From: CAVVZJ01 sp963752755
GTDB lineage: Bacteria; Planctomycetota; Planctomycetia; Isosphaerales; Isosphaeraceae
Assembly: GCA_963752755.1 (NCBI GenBank)
Contig: CAVVZJ010000004.1
Span: 620,001 to 684,000, forward strand
Length of the DNA: 64,000 bases
Direction: 5' to 3'
Of this stretch, positions 58,532 to 64,000 are shown piece by piece. Within the stretch, counting starts at the first letter, position 1. Every line of letters starts with the position of its first letter. A model generated the notes under the pieces. That model was not told the DNA's origin and ran no database searches. It was given only the letters and a program-made list of their open reading frames with translations. A program made the translations under genes and the position numbers.

Positions 58532-60073
58532 TCACGCGGCTTTCTTGCGCCTCGCGGAAGGATGCGATCCGAACCAGACGTCGGGCAGGAGCTCGATGAG
58601 CCGATCTGCGGGGAGGGTCGGCAGGCGTCGCAGAACATCCTGGAGGTAAGCGAAGGGATCGATGTCGTGGTGCCTGCACGCCCCGGTCATGGTGTACAGG
58701 ATCGCCGCCGTCCGGCCACCGCGGTCACTCCCCAGGAACGTCCCGTTGCGCCGTCCAATGGCCTGGGCACGCAGCATCCTCTCGGCGAGGTTGTTGTCGA
58801 TGCTCAGCTCCCCGTGCTCGGGGTACCGACACAGCGCCACCCAGTTCGACCGGGCGTAAGCGATCGCCTGACCGATCGGGCTCTTGGGCAGCGCCAGGCG
58901 TTTCTGCTCGGTCAGCCACTCCGCGAAGGCCCTCAGCAGCGGGACCGAATCCCGCTGACGCAGGGCCCGACGGTCCTCGGCGGAGAACTCCGCGGCGGCG
59001 TGCTCGACCGCGTAGAGCTGCCGGATCCGGGCCAGCGCCGCGTGCGCCAGCACCGGAGCCGAGGTCCGCGACTCGTAGAACTTCCGCCGGACGTGGGCCC
59101 AGCAGGCGACCTCGATCACACCCGGACCTGCGCAGATGCGGTCATAGCCGGTGAACGCGTCCGCCTGGAGGTAACCCCGGAATCCCTTCAGGAACTGCTC
59201 CGGGCCGTCCCGCGTCCGACGCGGCGTGTAGTCGTAGATCACGTAGGGATGGCGGACGTCCCCGACGTGGACCCAGAACCGCCCGGTCCGGGTCTTCGGG
59301 AGCGTCGGGTCCCACACCGGCACGGGGGTGTCGTCGGTGTGGATGACGATCGAGAGCAGGACTCGCTTGACCATCAGGTCGTAGAGCGGCGTGAGCAACT
59401 CGGCGCAGGAGGCCATCCAGCCGCAGAGCGTGGCCCGCGACAGCTCCGCGCCGTGGCGGGCGAAGATATCCTCCAGACGGTAGAGCGGGAGATGATCGCT
59501 GTATTTGCTCGTGATCGTCTGGGCCAGGAGCCCGGGACCGGGCAGCCCTTTATCGATGGGTTGTGGAGGCTTGTCCGCGAGGGCGACGTGCTCCTGGCAA
59601 GGGCGGCAGGCGTAGCGGAATCGCGCGTGGACGATGATGAAGAGCGACGACGGGACGTATTCCAGCTGCTCGCTCAGCTCTTCGCCGATCTTGGTCCGCG
59701 CGTGACCGCAGTCCGGGCACGGCAATTCCTCGGCGGACAACTCGTACTCGACCCGCTTGCGGGGCAGTCCCTCGGGTAGCCTCTGCCGCCCCGTGCGCCG
59801 CCATTTTCGCCTCGGCTTGGCATCCTCGGGCTCCGGGGGCTCCTGGGTGGCACCTTCGGCAAGGTCCTCGGGGGCATCATCGGTGAACAGCCGGAGTTGG
59901 TCGGGATCGACGCTCTCCCTCCGGGGACCGTATTGGCGACGCAGCAGCAACTCGACCTGGTGCTCCAGCTGCTCGATCCGCCGTTGCGACTCCCGGATCG
60001 TATCCGCCTGCTGGCGGATGATCTCGTGGCAGAGGGCCAGGTCGTCGGGCAAGAGCTCGGCGGACTCGCTCAT
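58532..60073 (-). CDS. tnpC: IS66 family transposase (TnpC)
   Basis: A 513-residue DDE-type transposase. The N-terminus has a leucine-zipper-like helix (RRIEQLEHQVELLLRRQYG), then a zinc-finger domain (CPDCGHARTK, RYACRPCQEHV). The catalytic core follows with HTDDTPVPV (first D), LQADAFTGYDRIC (second D) and SIDNNLAERMLRAQAIGRRN (E). The C-terminal YTMTGACRHHDIDPFAYLQD is diagnostic. It appears intact. It is the third gene of the tnpA-tnpB-tnpC set and converges on the kinase gene. Confidence 0.95.
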   Translation of the reverse strand: MSESAELLPDDLALCHEIIRQQADTIRESQRRIEQLEHQVELLLRRQYGPRRESVDPDQLRLFTDDAPEDLAEGATQEPPEPEDAKPRRKWRRTGRQRLPEGLPRKRVEYELSAEELPCPDCGHARTKIGEELSEQLEYVPSSLFIIVHARFRYACRPCQEHVALADKPPQPIDKGLPGPGLLAQTITSKYSDHLPLYRLEDIFARHGAELSRATLCGWMASCAELLTPLYDLMVKRVLLSIVIHTDDTPVPVWDPTLPKTRTGRFWVHVGDVRHPYVIYDYTPRRTRDGPEQFLKGFRGYLQADAFTGYDRICAGPGVIEVACWAHVRRKFYESRTSAPVLAHAALARIRQLYAVEHAAAEFSAEDRRALRQRDSVPLLRAFAEWLTEQKRLALPKSPIGQAIAYARSNWVALCRYPEHGELSIDNNLAERMLRAQAIGRRNGTFLGSDRGGRTAAILYTMTGACRHHDIDPFAYLQDVLRRLPTLPADRLIELLPDVWFGSHPSARRKKAA

Positions 60074-60113
60074 GCCAGGATTGTACCGCCGCCAACGACT
60101 TCGAAAAGGGCCT

Positions 60114-60488
60114 TCATCGAGGATTCTCGACGGTCTCTCGGGAGTAGCGCCGCTGCCGCCGGACGCTGCCCAGGTCGACCCCGTCGAGGATCATCATCAG
60201 GTCCGCCGCCTTGACCTCGACCCCTTTCGTTGCGCGTTCCGCCGCCACGGCCGGGAAGCGGAAGCTGCCTTTTTCCAGCCGTTTGTACCAGAGGCAATAT
60301 CCGTCCCGGTCCCACCACAAAACCTTGATCCGATCACCGCGACGACTCCGGAAAACGAATAGATGTCCCGAGAGCGGGTCGAGGGACATGGAGGATTCGA
60401 CGAGGTAGGCGAGCGAGTCGAACCCCTTCCGCATGTCGGTCGGATCGGCCCCGAGGAAGATCTTCACGGTCGGGGGCCAGCTCAGCAT
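60114..60488 (-). CDS. tnpB: IS66 family accessory protein TnpB (Orf2)
   Basis: A 124-residue protein with the family pattern VKIFLGADPTDMRKGFDSLA, HLFVFRSRRGDRIKVLWWDRDGYCLWYKRLEKG. It is needed for IS66 transposition, though its exact role is unknown. It overlaps the stop of tnpA by seven bases and precedes tnpC by 40. Confidence 0.95.
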   Translation of the reverse strand: MLSWPPTVKIFLGADPTDMRKGFDSLAYLVESSMSLDPLSGHLFVFRSRRGDRIKVLWWDRDGYCLWYKRLEKGSFRFPAVAAERATKGVEVKAADLMMILDGVDLGSVRRQRRYSRETVENPR

Positions 60489-60874
60489 GGGCGACCCTCC
60501 AGCACGGCCAGGACGTGTCCGAGGGTGAGGGGGTCGAAACCGGAAGGGACCCGGACGATCGGGCCGGCCGGCAGCACGATCTCGATCGGGGGCACGGGCC
60601 GGGGCGAGACCGCCTCCAGATCGACCACCCGCACCGGCAGGAAGACCGGGGCCGCCTCGCTCGGCTCACCCTCCTGCACACCCGGGAACGCTGCCGAGGG
60701 CTGCCGGTCGCGACGGGCCAGTTCCTGCCGCCACCACCGGAAGGTGCAGTCCTTCAGCCCCTCGCGACCGCAGAAGTCGCGGACGGTGATCCCGCTGCGC
60801 CGCTGCCGTCGGATCGTCCGCCGCCAGAACTTCTCCTTGGCGGGGTCACGCCGCTTGCCACCGCGCTTCGCCAT
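60482..60874 (-). CDS. tnpA: IS66 family accessory protein TnpA (Orf1)
   Basis: A 130-residue basic protein with an N-terminal helix-turn-helix-like part (EKFWRRTIRRQRRSGITVRD and FCGREGLKDCTFRWWRQEL). It is the first gene of the tnpABC set, 81 bases from the transposon's right end. It probably binds DNA. Confidence 0.92.
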   Translation of the reverse strand: MAKRGGKRRDPAKEKFWRRTIRRQRRSGITVRDFCGREGLKDCTFRWWRQELARRDRQPSAAFPGVQEGEPSEAAPVFLPVRVVDLEAVSPRPVPPIEIVLPAGPIVRVPSGFDPLTLGHVLAVLEGRPC

Positions 60875-60955
60875 GCTGGAATCTCCTCGGCACCGACAGA
60901 TCGGCTCGAGGGGATCGTACCATGGCCATCAAGATGGGGTCCGTATGACGGATAC

Positions 60956-61271
60956 GTCCTTCATCTCGCGGATCGCGGCATATACATTCGGGAAGAGTTG
61001 GCCGAACAGCCGGGCTCCCGCCGTCTCTGGAAAGTTCGGACAGAAGAAGACCTGGCCGAAGAATCGCCGCTTGAAGGCGGCACGCCGGTCCTCGGGGATG
61101 CCACCGTGAGCCATCAGGTGGTCGTAGAGTCGGCCCTCCTGGACCAACTCGACGTACCGGACCACGTCCTCGGGCATCGCCCCCCGTCTGCGGCAGAAGT
61201 CGCCGAGGGGGATCGAGAAGTTGAGGGGCTGTGAGTTCCTGATGTCGAGGTGGACCAGCGGCGATCCCTTA
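60956..61271 (-). pseudogene. Middle part of the split polymerase-palm-like gene
   Basis: This piece encodes GSPLVHLDIRNSQPLNFSIP, then MPEDVVRYVELVQEGRLYDHL, and ends FPNVYAAIREMKD. LVHLDIRNSQP resembles motif A of family A polymerases (LxxxDYSQIE). It is bounded on the left by the IS66 transposon and on the right by the IS5 element. Bases 60956-60963 and 61269-61271 are target-duplication copies. Confidence 0.8.
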
Positions 61272-62177
61272 GAGCGTCTAACAAAACCTCCAGGGTTGCT
61301 GGTCTTCGGCATGCCGATCGCTCGTTGTCTTCTCGGTCCGAGTGACCAGGAGATTTCCACCATGGCCAAGCCCATCCTGCCCGATGAACTCTGGGAAGTC
61401 GTCGGCCCGCTCTTACCGCCGCTGCCGCCGCCGAGCCCCAAGGGGGGACGCCCCCCCGTCGGCAATCGCGAGGCCTTGACCGGGATTCTCTTCGTGCTGA
61501 AGACCGGCATCCCCTGGGAGGACCTGCCGTGTGAGATGGGCTGCGGCTCGGGGATGACCTGCTGGCGACGCCTGCGCGACTGGCAGGCCGACGGCACCTG
61601 GGACCGGATCTACCGGGTCCTGCTGGCCCGGCTCCGCGGGGCCGACAAGATCGATGGGTCGCGGGCCCTGATCGATAGCTCCTCGGTCCGCGCCGCCTAT
61701 GGTGGCGGGGCCACCGGCCCCAGCCCGGTGGACCGGGGCAAGCCGGGCAGCAAGCATCACGTCCTCACCGACGCCTCGGGCATCCCGATGGCCGTGAGCG
61801 GGACGGCCGCCAACCGCAACGACATCTCCGAATTCGCGCCGCTGTTCCGCAAGATCCCGGCGGTGGCGGGCAAGGTCGGCCGCCCGCGGAAGCGTCCCGA
61901 CGCCCTGCAGGGGGACCTGGCCTACGACTCGGAGCCACACCGTCAGGGGCTGCGGGAATTGGGGATCGAGCCGATCTTGCCGGAGAAGGGTATCGATGAC
62001 GAATCGGGTCTGGGAGAGACGCGGTGGCCAGTAGAGCGGACGCTGGCCTGGGTCCACCAGAACCGTCGGCTGCGCGTCCGCTACGAGAAACGGCCGGATA
62101 TCCATCAGGCGTTCCTGACCTTAGCCTGCATCAAGATCTGTGCGAGTGCGCTATTCTCTGGGTTTTGTTAGACGCTC
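61272..62177. mobile_element. IS5-family insertion sequence with TTA target duplication
   Basis: The 906-bp element has perfect 17-bp terminal repeats (GAGCGTCTAACAAAACC at 61272-61288, complement at 62161-62177). TTA flanks both sides (61269-61271 and 62178-62180), consistent with TNA target duplications in IS5-family groups. It is inserted in the polymerase-palm-like gene in the opposite orientation. Confidence 0.92.
61362..62171 (+). CDS. IS5 family transposase
   Basis: A 269-residue DDE transposase starting at ATG 61362 with AGGAG upstream. It begins AKPILPDELWEVVGPLLPPL and has GGRPPVGNREALTGILFVLK and PWEDLP. The triad lies in ALIDSSSVRA, QGDLAYDSE and PVERTLAWVHQNRRL. It appears intact and fills nearly the whole element. 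Confidence 0.95.
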   Translation: MAKPILPDELWEVVGPLLPPLPPPSPKGGRPPVGNREALTGILFVLKTGIPWEDLPCEMGCGSGMTCWRRLRDWQADGTWDRIYRVLLARLRGADKIDGSRALIDSSSVRAAYGGGATGPSPVDRGKPGSKHHVLTDASGIPMAVSGTAANRNDISEFAPLFRKIPAVAGKVGRPRKRPDALQGDLAYDSEPHRQGLRELGIEPILPEKGIDDESGLGETRWPVERTLAWVHQNRRLRVRYEKRPDIHQAFLTLACIKICASALFSGFC

Positions 62178-62830
62178 TTATAGGACAGGAACGGGCGCAG
62201 GCTCGACTTCAGGTTGGTCAGGTTGGTGTGGACCCGGCCGTAGTCGCAGACGTGGAGGAAAAACTGCCGGTCGCGGATGAGCTGGATGGCCGTCTCGTCG
62301 GCGGGCTCGAAGTCCGGCTCCGCGAGGAGCGACGCCAACGCGGCCGAGTAGTCGATCTCGATGCGCTCCAGGTAGTACCGCAGGTGCCGATGAACCTCGT
62401 CCTCCTTATTCCGACCTTCGCGTTTCTTCCTGAGCTTCCTGCAGAGGGTCCGATCGGTGAGTGTGGTCCTGTGTTGCCGCCTGGCAGCCAGTTCCGGCCC
62501 GAGCTTGTACCCGCAGGACTTCTCCCTGGCGACGTAGTGGTTGTCGCAGAGAATGGCCCCGCGTTCGATCAGCGAATCCCGCACTCTCTTATAGATACCA
62601 TTCTTCGGAAACATCGTGCGCAGGTACTCCGCCTTGAGGGGGACGAATTCACCCCGAAGCCGCCGATCGAAGACGGTCTCGTAATGGATACGGTGGACGA
62701 AGTAGCGGGCACAGTCCGCGTAGCGGTGCAAGTCCGCCGGCAGGCAGTCTCTCGGATCGAACCCGACCGGATTCCAGACTAATACTACTCCGTTACGATC
62801 TCCTGCCGGATTTGCATTGATGCGTGACAT
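62178..62830 (-). pseudogene. N-terminal part of the split polymerase-palm-like gene
   Basis: ATG 62830 (or TTG 62842) starts about 217 residues: SRINANPAGDRNGVVLVWNP, RYFVHRIHYETVFDRRLRGE, then RRQHRTTLTDRTLCRKLRKK and GRVHTNLTNLKSSLRPFLSY. The last motif, basic and placed before motif A, resembles the template-binding region of polymerase-like proteins. It continues as KGSPLVHLD in the middle part once the IS5 element is removed. Confidence 0.78.
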
Positions 62831-62964
62831 CGGATTCCGCAACTCTCTGACCTCTCTTGATTTGCGTCGGGTTACATGGACGCAATTGCCAAGAATCGAT
62901 CATTCGAGCGATGCCGTAAACCATTGTCCTGCAATAAGTTGTACGACGTAACGGAGTAGTACTA

Positions 62965-63865
62965 AAAGGGTGTACGAAAAGCCAATGCTACTTGGGTTCC
63001 AGACGTCTGAAAGGGTGTACGAAAAGCCAGATTTGCCCTAGAATTCCCGCATGGAACGCAAACCGTATCCCTCCGATCTGACCAACTCCCAGTGGAAGCG
63101 GCTCAAGGTCCTGCTACCCGAAGCCAAGCCCGGTGGACGTCCCCGCTCGGTGGACCTGCGAGAGGTCATCAACGGCATCCGCTACGTCGTCCGGGGCGGC
63201 AACTCCTGGCGGATGATGCCCCACGACCTGCCCCCCTGGAGCACCTGCTACGACTACTTCCGCAAGTGGCGAAACGACGGCACCTGGCGGCGGATCAACG
63301 ACACCCTGCGGGATCAGGTCCGCAAGAAGGCCAAGCGGAATCGAAGCCCCAGCATGGCCATCATCGATACCCAGAGCACCAAGACTACCGAGCAAGGTGG
63401 TCCCCGGGGCAAGGATGCCCACAAGATGGTCAATGGGCGGAAGCGGCACCTGATCGTCGATACGCTGGGGCTGATCCTGGCCGTGGTCGTCCACTCCGCC
63501 GGCATCCAGGATCGGGACGGGGCCAGGCTGGTCCTGGCCCGGATCAAGGGGTGCTTCCCCCGGCTCAAGAAGATCCTGACCGACGGGATCTACAACGGCG
63601 GGATCGCGGAGTGGGCCAAGCAGTTCGGTGGCTGGATCATGGAGGTCGTGCCGAAGCCGGTGAAGGAGGAGGGCGAGCCGTTCAAGGTGATGAAGTGGCG
63701 TTGGATCGTGGAGCGGACGTTCGCCTGGCTGGGGCGGTCTCGGCGGCTGAGCAAGGACTACGAACGCCAGCCAGAGTCCAGTGAGGCGATGATCTACATC
63801 GCCATGATCAATTTGATGCTCAGACGTCTGGAACCCAAGTAGCATTGGCTTTTCGTACACCCTTT
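62965..63865. mobile_element. IS5-family insertion sequence with doubled left end
   Basis: Outer inverted repeats of 45 bp (62965-63009 and 63821-63865) are perfect and, with the flanking TA on each side (62963-62964, 63866-63867), make 47 bp. Inside the left end a second copy of the 20-base terminus (starting AAAGGGTGTACG) occurs at 63010-63029, so the left end is doubled. The right-hand 45 bp include the last codons of the transposase. Confidence 0.8.
63051..63842 (+). CDS. IS5 family transposase
   Basis: A 263-residue transposase unlike the one at 61362. It begins ERKPYPSDLTNSQWKRLKVL and has GGRPRSVDLREVINGIRYVV and the triad AIIDTQS, ILTDGIYNG, WIVERTFAWLGRSRRLSKDY. It appears intact. 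Its stop TAG (63840-63842) lies in the terminal repeat. Confidence 0.95.
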   Translation: MERKPYPSDLTNSQWKRLKVLLPEAKPGGRPRSVDLREVINGIRYVVRGGNSWRMMPHDLPPWSTCYDYFRKWRNDGTWRRINDTLRDQVRKKAKRNRSPSMAIIDTQSTKTTEQGGPRGKDAHKMVNGRKRHLIVDTLGLILAVVVHSAGIQDRDGARLVLARIKGCFPRLKKILTDGIYNGGIAEWAKQFGGWIMEVVPKPVKEEGEPFKVMKWRWIVERTFAWLGRSRRLSKDYERQPESSEAMIYIAMINLMLRRLEPK

Positions 63866-64000
63866 TAGCAGTAGAATCGCTGCACAATCGAGAGGATTTT
63901 CGACGGAAGTCCAATTGTGACAAGGAGTTAGGTGCGATTCTGCTGATTTTCCTAACTTCTTTGCTGGCAAGGACTTCTGCTATTGTGCAGCAACTCTAGT

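Larger units (their letters stand above)
52417..60955. mobile_element. IS66-family transposon with ECF sigma and Ser/Thr kinase cargo
   Basis: The element is 8,539 bp. The ends are inverted repeats: GTATCCGT at 52417-52424 and its complement at 60948-60955, with 18 of the first 26 positions matching (GTATCCGTnnnnCGnACnCC). Perfect 8-bp direct repeats GTCCTTCA flank it (52409-52416 and 60956-60963), the duplication length of the IS66 family. It carries tnpA, tnpB and tnpC (minus strand, right part) and an ECF sigma gene plus a giant kinase gene (plus strand, left part). Removing it restores the reading frame of the interrupted gene. Confidence 0.9.

Overview
The window is high-GC DNA from a planctomycete, most likely of the Isosphaeraceae/Singulisphaera type. 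This rests on gene content: a DUF1559 protein with a prepilin-type N-terminus, a TIGR03067-type secreted protein, a small membrane protein starting with an NPYQAP motif, ECF sigma/Ser-Thr kinase/WD40 signalling, BlaI-M56 pairs and many palindromic intergenic repeats. The assignment is inferred from content only; there is no rRNA in the window.

Left part (1-39.7 kb) is mainly chromosomal housekeeping. It holds a NatAB-like ABC exporter whose permease is fused to a CPBP protease (2.4-5.6 kb), two paralogous toxin-antitoxin-like pairs flanking a membrane gene (8.3-10.0 kb), an IS4-type transposase (10.3-11.6 kb) and the futalosine-pathway menaquinone genes mqnA-mqnC (12.1-14.0 kb), with a frameshifted amidohydrolase of possible related function at 1.1-2.4 kb. 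A TPR protein, a small lipoprotein and a DUF1559 protein follow (14-17 kb), then an ABC exporter operon (18.7-22.2 kb), a LigD-type phosphoesterase domain protein, tatC and a cobA-hemD fusion (23.2-26.4 kb), a BlaI/M56 peptidase pair (28.1-29.9 kb), a uracil-DNA glycosylase, cimA, a Ser/Thr kinase, a second TPR paralog, valS and a bifunctional-nuclease (DUF151) protein.

Right part (39.7-64 kb) is a genomic island next to tRNA-Ser(UGA). It starts with a tyrosine integrase broken by an in-frame TGA and an XRE-like regulator. It then carries the remains of a defence-type module: a DUF3883 helicase tail cut near an IS1595 element, a DUF1156 DNA methyltransferase, a Uma2 nuclease and a DUF499 ATPase. 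These genes carry many single-base frameshifts. The methyltransferase also contains a REP-flanked RAYT transposase domain that reads in frame with it.

The clearest discovery is at 52.0-62.8 kb. A minus-strand gene encoding a polymerase-palm-like protein is split by two nested insertions. One is a 906-bp IS5-family element with a TTA target duplication. The other is an 8,539-bp IS66-family transposon (52,417-60,955) with matching terminal inverted repeats and a perfect 8-bp target duplication. Removing both restores one uninterrupted 442-codon frame. The IS66 transposon carries, besides tnpA-tnpB-tnpC, an ECF sigma factor and a 1,678-residue Ser/Thr kinase-WD40-TPR protein, so a whole signalling module appears to travel as transposon cargo. 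A second IS5-type element with a doubled left end closes the window.
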